From JBEKTY01 sp049515555 (lineage in GTDB: Bacteria > Planctomycetota > Planctomycetia > Pirellulales > Thermoguttaceae), in NCBI GenBank assembly GCA_049515555.1, contig JBEKTY010000228.1, positions 1 through 10,392 on the forward strand: a stretch of 10,392 bases of DNA, written 5' to 3'. Positions within the stretch are counted from its first letter, which is position 1, and every line of letters begins with the position of its first letter. The translations under genes were made by a program, and so were the position numbers. Below are positions 1 through 5,990 of this stretch, piece by piece. The notes below the pieces were generated by a model, which searched no databases, had not been told where the DNA came from, and saw only the letters and a list, made by a program, of their open reading frames with translations.

Positions 1-489
1 ACCGTAATCGTCACCGTGGACCCGGCCGCCACCGGCTCCATCACCAACACCGCCACCGTGACGGGCAATGAAACCGATCCCAACCTGAGCAACAACACCT
101 CGACCGTAACCACGCCGCTGGCGGCCCAGGTCGATCTGGGCATCACCAAGACCGCCGCGCCCAGCACGGCCGTGCCCGGCAACCAGTTGACCTACACCCT
201 GACCACGACCAACCACGGCCCGTCCAACGGCACCGGCGTGACGGTCAGCGACCCGCTGCCCGCCACGGTTCACTACGTCTCGGCCACCAGCAGCCAAGGC
301 TCGGTGTCGTACGCCGGCGGGACCCTGACGGCCAACCTCGGCTCCCTGGCCAACGGCGCCACGGCCACCACTACCGTAATCGTCACCGTGGACCCGGCCG
401 CCACCGGCTCCATCACCAACACCGCCACCGTGACGGGCAATGAAAGCGATCCCAACCTGAGCAACAACACCTCGACCGTAACCACGCCG
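1..489 (+). repeat. Near-identical 117-bp direct repeat pair, 372-bp period
   Basis: Bases 1-117 recur at 373-489 with a single substitution (C74 against G446, changing Thr to Ser). The offset of 372 bp equals exactly one DUF11 module of 124 codons. The third and fourth modules are clearly diverged at DNA level, so this pair reflects recent duplication or gene conversion within the array. Confidence 0.9.
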
Positions 490-1296
490 ATTGTGCCCCA
501 GGTCGATCTGGGCATCACCAAGTCCGGCCAGCCCAATCCGATCACCGCCGGCAACCAGTTGACCTACAGCCTGACCACGACCAACCACGGACCGTCCAAC
601 GGCACAGGCGCAACGGTGACCGACGTGCTGCCCGCCGGCGTGCAGTACGTGTCGGCCGGCGGCTCCGGCACTGCCAGCTATTCCAGCGGCGTGGTCACCC
701 TGAGCCTCGGCAGCATGGCCGCCGGCGCCAGCGTCAGCAGCACGATCCTCGTGACCGTCAACTCGGCCACCGTCGGCAGCATCACCAACACGGCCACGGT
801 GACCGGCAACGAGCCGGACCCCAACCTGGCCAATAACAAGGCCCAGTGCACCACGACCGTGGATGCCCCGGTGAAGCCGCAATCCACGGTCGACCTCTCC
901 ATCCGCAAAACCGCCTCCGCCCCATCGGTGGCCATCGGCTCGAACCTCACCTACACGCTGCTGGTGACCAATAACTCGCTGGTGAGCGACCCGGGCGTGA
1001 CGGTCAGCGATCCGCTGCCGGCCGGCGTGACGCTGGTCTCGCTGGCGACCTCGATCGGCTCCGTCGCCGACAACGGCGGCGTGATCCAAGCCAGCCTGGG
1101 CACCATGACCAAACAGGAATCCGCCACGATCACCATCGTAGTCAACGTCACCGGCGGGGCCGGGTCGTCAATCGTTAACACCGCCACGGTAACAGGCAGC
1201 CTGACCGACAGCGATCCCAGCAACAACCAGTCGACGGTCACCACGCCTGTCACCCGGCCGTTCAGCAAGTGGTGGTTCTTCGGCCCGGCACAGTAG
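1..1296 (+). CDS. DUF11-repeat secreted/surface protein, 3' part (5' end outside window)
   Basis: The frame is open from base 1 to the TAG at 1294-1296, so the gene begins upstream. The product is an array of about 124-residue Ser/Thr/Asn/Gly-rich modules of the DUF11 (conserved repeat domain, TIGR01451-like) type. Each module runs from a VDLxIxKT start through NxLTYTLxxTN, GVTVSDPLPAGV and SLGSMAxGxSATxTxxVTV to SITNTATVTGNExDPNLSNN. The window holds the tail of one module and three full ones, starting near 130, 502 and 889. DUF11 modules adopt Ig-like beta-sandwich folds and occur as stalks in exported bacterial proteins. The protein ends abruptly with KWWFFGPAQ, and I see no LPXTG, PEP-CTERM or membrane segment, so the mode of attachment is unclear. 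The family call is firm; the exact function is unknown. Confidence 0.9.
   Translation, partial: TVIVTVDPAATGSITNTATVTGNETDPNLSNNTSTVTTPLAAQVDLGITKTAAPSTAVPGNQLTYTLTTTNHGPSNGTGVTVSDPLPATVHYVSATSSQGSVSYAGGTLTANLGSLANGATATTTVIVTVDPAATGSITNTATVTGNESDPNLSNNTSTVTTPIVPQVDLGITKSGQPNPITAGNQLTYSLTTTNHGPSNGTGATVTDVLPAGVQYVSAGGSGTASYSSGVVTLSLGSMAAGASVSSTILVTVNSATVGSITNTATVTGNEPDPNLANNKAQCTTTVDAPVKPQSTVDLSIRKTASAPSVAIGSNLTYTLLVTNNSLVSDPGVTVSDPLPAGVTLVSLATSIGSVADNGGVIQASLGTMTKQESATITIVVNVTGGAGSSIVNTATVTGSLTDSDPSNNQSTVTTPVTRPFSKWWFFGPAQ
130..1260 (+). repeat. Tandem DUF11 module array (three full modules)
   Basis: Modules start at 130, 502 and 889, each at a Val-Asp-Leu codon triplet, giving spacings of 372 and 387 bp. 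The last module is the most diverged (LLVTNNSLVSDPG in place of LTTTNHGPSNGTG), as is common for the terminal unit of such arrays. Confidence 0.85.
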
Positions 1297-1429
1297 TCGA
1301 GTGCAGTCCATAGTTCCCGGCTTGGCCGTAGCCGCTACTCTCCGGGCCAAAGGGGGCAGTCCACGTCGGCCCGGGCAGTTCCATCCGCACGGGGGCGCTC
1401 CGTGGCCGAATGCCTGACGATTCCGGCTT

Positions 1430-1470
1430 CTGGGGTCAGGCCCTAATTTCCAGTACCGGCCTGACCCCAG
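1430..1470. repeat. REP-like perfect hairpin, 13-bp arms
   Basis: CTGGGGTCAGGCC at 1430-1442 is the exact reverse complement of GGCCTGACCCCAG at 1458-1470, with a 15-nt loop. No T-run follows, so it is not a typical intrinsic terminator. The size and GC-rich arms fit a REP/BIME-type element mobilised by a RAYT (REP-associated tyrosine transposase), though no transposase gene is in the window. It lies about 130 bp after the DUF11 gene stop, so it could also protect that transcript's 3' end. Confidence 0.7.
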
Positions 1471-1842
1471 GGTTCGCCACGGCTTCTTCCGAAGAAGGGC
1501 AGCCAGGTCATCGTAAAGAAGGTGGCCGGTGGTCAAGGGACCCAAGCCAACGGAATCTCCGTGTGTAGTCGAAGTCGAGCAATACGTTGGCCTTCGGGAA
1601 CCGAGGGTTGGAGGTTGGAATCCTGCCGGGCGTACTGGAATGGCGTTGGCGTTTGGCCGAGACGCAACCCATTTCAGGGTAAGTGGTAGCGGCACAAAGC
1701 TCCAATAGGCCGAAGGCATTGGGCCGACGGTTCAGCCTGACTCGCCAGCCGTCGTTCCCATTAGGTTACCGCATGCACGGCGCCATTTTCGGTACCGTCG
1801 GCAGCACCGCGGAGACCCTTCTTGGGCGTTATGATCGCCTGC

Positions 1843-1871
1843 TTTACATGCCTGGGACAATTGGCTCCAAT
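1843..1871 (+). promoter_or_regulatory. Possible sigma-70-type promoter for the two-gene cassette
   Basis: TTTACA at 1843-1848 (five of six to TTGACA) is followed after 17 bp by TCCAAT at 1866-1871 (four of six to TATAAT). This would start transcription near 1878, about 30 nt before the ATG at 1910. Matches of this quality occur by chance, so confidence is low. Confidence 0.25.
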
Positions 1872-1909
1872 AGCCGATCCGCTGGCCGCCGCGCATAGGA
1901 AGGGGTAGG

Positions 1910-2686
1910 ATGTTTGACGCAGGCGGATATGGCACAGGCCAACGTGTTAGATCGGTCATTCGGTTCTCCCAGAGTCTTTTCCCAAAAGCGACGCCAATTC
2001 ACGGAAGGGCAGACGTGTCAGACGATTTGCCAAATTGGACCCAGCAACGTCGCGAGCTTGCCAGTTGGCTCGATGACCGGGCACCGTCGTTTGCCCAGGG
2101 GTACTTGGCTGCGATACGCTTGTTATACGCTCCAGCGTTTCCGGCCAGAGTGCACCTTGTCTGCCATGTCGTGAGAGACATCTATCGCTATCTGCCAGCC
2201 GCGCTCGGCAGCAGACAGTTATCGCGCCGCGGTGAGGTATTCCCCAATATGGTGAAGCAACTCGCCAACCTGTGGGAGAGGTTCCCGCCTTTGGCAGGAG
2301 AGGGCTTCGAGAACGACGACCGCGAAGTCCGTGTACCGGCGAAGGTCTACCGCTACGTCGCCAAAATCGTTGTCAAGAGCCAAGAACTGGCGAGAGATCA
2401 ATCAACCATAGGAAGGGAGCTGGCCATTTCCTTGTTTCGTTCGGGTGACCGACGCGAGGGCGAGTTTATTGATCCGTGGATTATCAAGTCCTTCGACGAA
2501 GAGTACGATTTTTTCGTGGGGAGAGCCCACATCGTGGCGAGTGAGGACCGCATAACTACGGATGATGGGCTTGTTGCCCATTTCGAGGCATTTGAACGTG
2601 CGTTCCATTCCATGGTCGGGCCGTACTTCACTGGCAAGGAAGAATTGGATGCCATCCTTCAAGACACCAATGCCGCAGCAGGTTGA
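1910..2686 (+). CDS. Helical hypothetical protein, first gene of two-gene cassette (possible HEPN-like)
   Basis: A 258-residue protein I cannot assign to a named family. The ATG at 1910 has a good ribosome binding site, AGGAAGGGG at 1897-1905. An in-frame GTG at 2015, preceded by GGAAGGG at 2003-2009, is a serious alternative; it would drop 35 residues that look unlike the rest and give a 223-aa protein. The body is predicted helical. Residues 65-97 (YLAAIRLLY, RVHLVCHVVRDIYRYLP) contain R80-x5-H86, which fits loosely the R-x4-6-H signature of HEPN ribonucleases but lacks the usual polar residue after Arg. Residues 222-252 (HFEAFERAFHSMVGPYF, then EELDAIL) form a second likely conserved helical block. 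There is no signal peptide or membrane segment, so it is probably cytoplasmic. It overlaps the next gene by 17 bp, implying coupled translation and a shared role. Base composition is less GC-rich than the flanking genes, suggesting transfer. Confidence 0.75.
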   Translation: MFDAGGYGTGQRVRSVIRFSQSLFPKATPIHGRADVSDDLPNWTQQRRELASWLDDRAPSFAQGYLAAIRLLYAPAFPARVHLVCHVVRDIYRYLPAALGSRQLSRRGEVFPNMVKQLANLWERFPPLAGEGFENDDREVRVPAKVYRYVAKIVVKSQELARDQSTIGRELAISLFRSGDRREGEFIDPWIIKSFDEEYDFFVGRAHIVASEDRITTDDGLVAHFEAFERAFHSMVGPYFTGKEELDAILQDTNAAAG

Positions 2687-5534
2687 AGTGGCGGTTCAGC
2701 GAATGCGGTCACCTGAGTTTGCCGCATATTTCCTTTCGCGCTTGCAAAACCCGTTGTGGATCGCGCCGCTTCGGGAGCGTGGCATATTCGCGAGTCCCCC
2801 GCCGAGTCTCTTACTCGAGGGAGGGCATCTTCAGCACTCAAGCTGGCCGGCTTCACAGTACCTCGCTCGCATGGCGGCCCATTTGCCGACGGAGGTGGCA
2901 GGGATCCTTGCATTCATTGAGACGGATAATCCTTCCGTACTGCGGGACACTCTGGACGCGGCAGGCAACATGCCGGCGGGCATTGCGGCAACGCTGGTGC
3001 CGGCCCTGTGCAAGGCAACCAAGGCGGGTACGCTCTGGTGGCGCTTTATGAACGCTGCCGACCTCTGCGTGCAACTGGCCACCGAGGGCCAAACAGACGC
3101 CGCTATGCTGCTCGCCGAGGCCCTCTTTACCCCACAGTTCGAGCAGGGCAAGGAGGAACCCACCCATCGGGACAGGCACTGGTACATAAAGGGCCTGGGG
3201 AAAGTTGTCCCTGTGCTCACAGCAAAGGCTCCAAAGCGGTTCATCATCGACCTATGCGACTGGTTAGCGGCATCGATCGCCGTTAAGAAGCATATCGACC
3301 CTGAATCTGGGGCCGATTACTCGTGGTCCTGGCGTCCGGCGATCGAGGAACACGAGCAGAACAGAACGTACGACTTCGCAGGCGAAATGGTTGGATTCGT
3401 GCGTCAGGCGTTCGAGCAGGCGATTATTGACGGGAGCCTGAATCTCGATGCCGGACTCGTGATCGTCGGGAAGTACCCCTACATTGTGTTCAAGAGACTG
3501 CGTTTGCACCTTATAAATCGTTTTGCCAAGCAGGCTCCGGGGTTGGCACGGTCAGAAATGATGAGTCGCCGGCTGTTTGATGGCGATGACTTCAAGCATG
3601 AGTACGCGATGCTCGTGGGCCGGCGGTTCCCGATGCTCCTTCCCGACGACCAAAAGACATGGCTTGGTTGGGTTGACGCCGGCCCGGACCTGTCGGGATT
3701 CGAGGCGTCCTTCAAGGCGGCCACCGGCAGGGAACCGACCGCTGTTGATCGGCAGGGGCGAGTGCGCTATTGGCAATTCCACCGACTGCACTGGATACGA
3801 GACCATTTGGAAGGCGAACGGAGGCAATTGTATGATCAGATGCTAACTGAGCACGAGGATACGCATCTCGCCGACCTAAATGTCTATCACTGGCTTACCC
3901 GACGGGGTTCTGAAAGCCCCTTCACGGCCGAGGAACTGAGCGACCTGCCATTTCCTGAAGTGCTCGACAAAGTCAGTCTATGGCAGCCGGACAAACGCCA
4001 GTACGGACCTGGACCGGACCTCGAGGGAGCGGCTAAAACCTTTGGCCAGTATGTCAATGGCAGGGCAGAGGAGCTTTCCGGCCAAGCGGAGGTGCTCATG
4101 GACCGGCCACCCATTTACGTGCGTACGTTCATTGGTCAAATGGCGGAGGCGGTAAAGGCAGGCCGAGAGATCAATCTGGGTGCGGTGCTGGGACTCTGTG
4201 CCTGGGTTGCAGAGCAGCCGTTGGCCAAGGACGGCTCGACGGATGAGGAACCGGGGACGCTTGTCGATAAGGGTTGGCAATGGGCTCGCGAGGGGATTTG
4301 CGAGCTTATTCGTGCAGCCTGTGGGGCCTCGTCCGGAGATACGCCGCGGTATGCCCTTGAGGACCATCGTAAGGCAATGGGCACACTGCTCGGCCGCCTC
4401 AGCCACGATCCGACACGCTCCTACATCGTGGATGAAGGTGAAAGAGAGAACCCGCGGGTATACGACTTCCTGACTTCCGCGATCAACTCACCTCGCGGTA
4501 AGGCTGTGGATGCACTGCTCATGTATGCGCGTTGGATCGCGAGCCATACCAAGCGGGAGAAGGACGGGCGGCAGGTCGTACCAGATGGTTTCGACGGCAT
4601 GCCGGAGGTCAGGGCGATGCTCGACTGGCAGATCGCGCCCGAAAATGGCAGCTTCGAGTCTTTCGCGATAATTGGCACAAGTATGGGCCTGCTTTATTGG
4701 ATCGATAAGTCATGGGTGGAGACAAATGCGCCCCAAGTCTTCGACTTGGCCAAGATCGAGCGGGAGCCGACGCGAGCGTACGGCTGGGCAGCTTGGAACT
4801 CATTTCTGGTCTGGGGTGAAGCTCACGTCAGCTACTTCGAGATGCTTCGCCCGCAATACGCATACGCCGTGGCGCATCTTCCCGAGGCCGTGTTGCCGCC
4901 GAATGCGGGAAGAACGCCGTTACATCATCTTGGCGAGCAACTCGTGCTTTTGTATGGGCGTGGGAATCTCGCAGAAAACGATGATGAGAAACTGCTATAC
5001 CGCTTCCTGCAAGCCGTATCTAGCGAAGTCCGCTCCCAGACAATCGCATTTGTCGGTCACAGCCTAGGCAATGACAGGAAGGTGTCAGGGGCAATCGTGG
5101 AACGATTCATGAGGCTTTGGGAATGGTACTGGCCCGAGTGGGGCCAGAAAGACGCGCAGGCACGGCCGCAAAGCGGACTGTTTGGATCGTGGTTCACATG
5201 CAACCAGTTCCCGGTTGGGTGGCGCCTTGAATGCCTTGAGACGCTTTTGACGCCTCTGCCTATACCAGAACTTGCCGAGCAGATTATCGACGAGTTGGCG
5301 GATATTTCGGATACACACATCGAGACGACAATGCGGATTCTTGATCGAATGGTTCGCGCCGATAAGGAGGGCTGGCATGTTGGGGTTTGGCACGAGCCCA
5401 CGCAAAAGATTCTCAAGTCGGCAATGAGTGGCGGTGAAATTGTGCGAGGAATGGCCAGCCAACTGGTTGACTATCTCGGTCGGCGTGGATATGTGGAATT
5501 TGGCGAGTTACTCCGCGAGACGACGACGTCCTGA
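2670..5534 (+). CDS. Large helical HEAT-like protein, second gene of cassette (defence/conflict-type, inferred)
   Basis: A 954-residue protein from the ATG at 2670. The frame is open back to 2562, but that upstream part is only the shadow of the preceding gene. No clear ribosome binding site precedes 2670; GTG 2688 and ATG 2703 are alternatives, and initiation probably depends on coupling to the upstream stop at 2684-2686. The sequence is helix-rich with repeated hydrophobic helix pairs, like HEAT/ARM-type solenoids. Recognisable blocks are YFLSRLQNPLWIAPLRERG (20-38), the WPASQYLARMA segment (59-69), LLPDDQKTWLGWVDAGPD (323-340), WQFHRLHWIRDHL (368-380), a LWQPDKRQYGP segment (437-447) and PPIYVRTFIGQMAEAV (480-495). 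I recall such blocks from C-terminal regions of very large STAND-like or orphan proteins in bacterial defence islands, but could not check this. No Walker A or B, nuclease motif, signal peptide or membrane helix is visible, so it is probably a cytoplasmic sensor or scaffold. Base composition matches its upstream partner and differs from the neighbours. Confidence 0.8.
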   Translation: MPQQVEVAVQRMRSPEFAAYFLSRLQNPLWIAPLRERGIFASPPPSLLLEGGHLQHSSWPASQYLARMAAHLPTEVAGILAFIETDNPSVLRDTLDAAGNMPAGIAATLVPALCKATKAGTLWWRFMNAADLCVQLATEGQTDAAMLLAEALFTPQFEQGKEEPTHRDRHWYIKGLGKVVPVLTAKAPKRFIIDLCDWLAASIAVKKHIDPESGADYSWSWRPAIEEHEQNRTYDFAGEMVGFVRQAFEQAIIDGSLNLDAGLVIVGKYPYIVFKRLRLHLINRFAKQAPGLARSEMMSRRLFDGDDFKHEYAMLVGRRFPMLLPDDQKTWLGWVDAGPDLSGFEASFKAATGREPTAVDRQGRVRYWQFHRLHWIRDHLEGERRQLYDQMLTEHEDTHLADLNVYHWLTRRGSESPFTAEELSDLPFPEVLDKVSLWQPDKRQYGPGPDLEGAAKTFGQYVNGRAEELSGQAEVLMDRPPIYVRTFIGQMAEAVKAGREINLGAVLGLCAWVAEQPLAKDGSTDEEPGTLVDKGWQWAREGICELIRAACGASSGDTPRYALEDHRKAMGTLLGRLSHDPTRSYIVDEGERENPRVYDFLTSAINSPRGKAVDALLMYARWIASHTKREKDGRQVVPDGFDGMPEVRAMLDWQIAPENGSFESFAIIGTSMGLLYWIDKSWVETNAPQVFDLAKIEREPTRAYGWAAWNSFLVWGEAHVSYFEMLRPQYAYAVAHLPEAVLPPNAGRTPLHHLGEQLVLLYGRGNLAENDDEKLLYRFLQAVSSEVRSQTIAFVGHSLGNDRKVSGAIVERFMRLWEWYWPEWGQKDAQARPQSGLFGSWFTCNQFPVGWRLECLETLLTPLPIPELAEQIIDELADISDTHIETTMRILDRMVRADKEGWHVGVWHEPTQKILKSAMSGGEIVRGMASQLVDYLGRRGYVEFGELLRETTTS

Positions 5535-5595
5535 TCACGCACGAACGGGTCGGAACTATTTTCCTTTCTGGGCGGATCAAAGGCGGCCAGAAGTG

Positions 5596-5634
5596 TAGAA
5601 TAGAGATAGTGGACGGAGCAGACCGCAGCCGGTC
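5596..5634 (+). promoter_or_regulatory. Possible -10 box and inverted repeat upstream of antitoxin gene
   Basis: TAGAAT at 5596-5601 resembles a -10 box, with no good -35. Downstream, GACCG at 5621-5625 and CGGTC at 5630-5634 form a perfect 5-bp inverted repeat with a 4-nt centre. Phd/YefM antitoxins usually repress their own operon by binding a short palindrome at the promoter, so this repeat is a candidate operator. The evidence is positional only. Confidence 0.25.
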
Positions 5635-5676
5635 GGGTCGGTGCCGGTCAGCCCCCGGGCAACGGAAGGAGAGCCT

Positions 5677-5907
5677 ATGACCAGCGTTACGATTGAAGAG
5701 GCCCAGGCCAAGTTGCCGCAACTGATCGAACATCTCGCGGCGGGCGAAGAACTGGTGATTACCCGAAACCAGCAGCCGATCGCCCGGCTGCTGGCCGAGG
5801 AGAAGCCGACTCGCAAGCCCCGCAAGGTGGGCAACTGCAAAGGGATGCTTACCATCGTGGCCGATGACGACGAACATCTCAAGGACTTCGAGGAGTACAT
5901 GGAATGA
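5677..5907 (+). CDS. Phd/YefM-family (prevent-host-death) antitoxin
   Basis: A 76-residue protein beginning MTSVTIEEAQAKLPQLIEHL, then EELVITRNQQPIARLL. This is the classic Phd/YefM N-terminal DNA-binding fold, with the family's VTI-EAxxxLxxLI and GEExxITRxxxPIARL pattern. The ATG at 5677 has a strong ribosome binding site (GGAAGGAG, 5664-5671) five bases upstream. An in-frame GTG at 5641 would add 12 unrelated residues and is unlikely. The C-terminal part (about 48-76, with KGMLTIVADDDEHLKDFEEYME) is the acidic tail that in this family wraps around a PIN-domain toxin and blocks it. The stop overlaps the start of the toxin remnant by ATGA, the usual operon arrangement. Since the toxin is truncated, the antitoxin is now an orphan; it may persist as a repressor or neutralise a related toxin elsewhere. 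Confidence 0.9.
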   Translation: MTSVTIEEAQAKLPQLIEHLAAGEELVITRNQQPIARLLAEEKPTRKPRKVGNCKGMLTIVADDDEHLKDFEEYME

Positions 5908-5990
5908 ACGTACTGCTCGACACTCACACGTTGCTACGACGGCCACACGGCATGGAGCCGAATTCGGTTCGCGGCTACACGGCTATCTGA
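5904..5990 (+). pseudogene. Truncated VapC-like PIN-domain toxin
   Basis: The frame starts at the ATG overlapping the antitoxin stop (ATGA, 5904-5907) and begins MNVLLDTHTLL. This is the canonical first strand of PIN toxins of the VapC/Sll0205 type, whose Asp (here D6) is the first metal-binding acid of the RNase site. After residue 11 or so the match ends: the frame continues RRPHGMEPNSVRGYTAI to a TGA at 5988-5990, 28 codons instead of the usual 125-135. The other acidic residues and the rest of the fold are missing, so it cannot be an active nuclease. The break lies just before a near-perfect 16-bp palindrome (5955-5970) and next to the end of the convergent large gene, which suggests loss by rearrangement or deletion. 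Confidence 0.85.

Larger units (their letters stand above)
1297..1909. other. 613-bp intergenic stretch without a convincing gene
   Basis: Open frames exist on both strands, the longest being a 183-codon minus-strand frame overlapping the end of the DUF11 gene. None has a plausible ribosome binding site together with protein-like composition. The region contains one perfect hairpin (1430-1470) and a possible promoter near its right end. Part of it (about 1521-1633) faintly resembles a tRNA with a long variable arm but does not fold as one. Confidence 0.6.

Noticed and set aside
1430..1470. Intrinsic terminator of the DUF11 gene
   Set aside because: The stem is strong, but no T-run follows on either strand, and the loop is long.
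1521..1633. tRNA-like stretch (GGTGGCCGGTGGTCAAGGG, then GGAGGTTGGAATCCTGC)
   Set aside because: It recalls the D and T arms of a tRNA with a long variable arm. However, the T-loop has G in place of the conserved C, no acceptor stem pairs, no anticodon stem-loop forms, and the span of about 115 nt is too long. At most it is a decayed relic.
1168..1719. 183-codon minus-strand frame
   Set aside because: It overlaps the DUF11 gene and the REP hairpin, is Pro/Arg/Gly-rich without protein-like pattern, and has no ribosome binding site.
2562..2686. Cassette genes as one frameshifted gene, or second gene starting at 2562
   Set aside because: The first protein ends in a natural-looking helical C-terminus (EELDAIL) and the second starts a recognisable helical block soon after 2670. 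The 2562-2669 translation is an out-of-frame shadow. No slippery sequence is evident.
2670..5534. STAND or AAA+ ATPase in the large cassette protein
   Set aside because: I read the translation for GxxxxGK[ST] and a following DD/DE Walker B and found neither, so only the helical part can be claimed.
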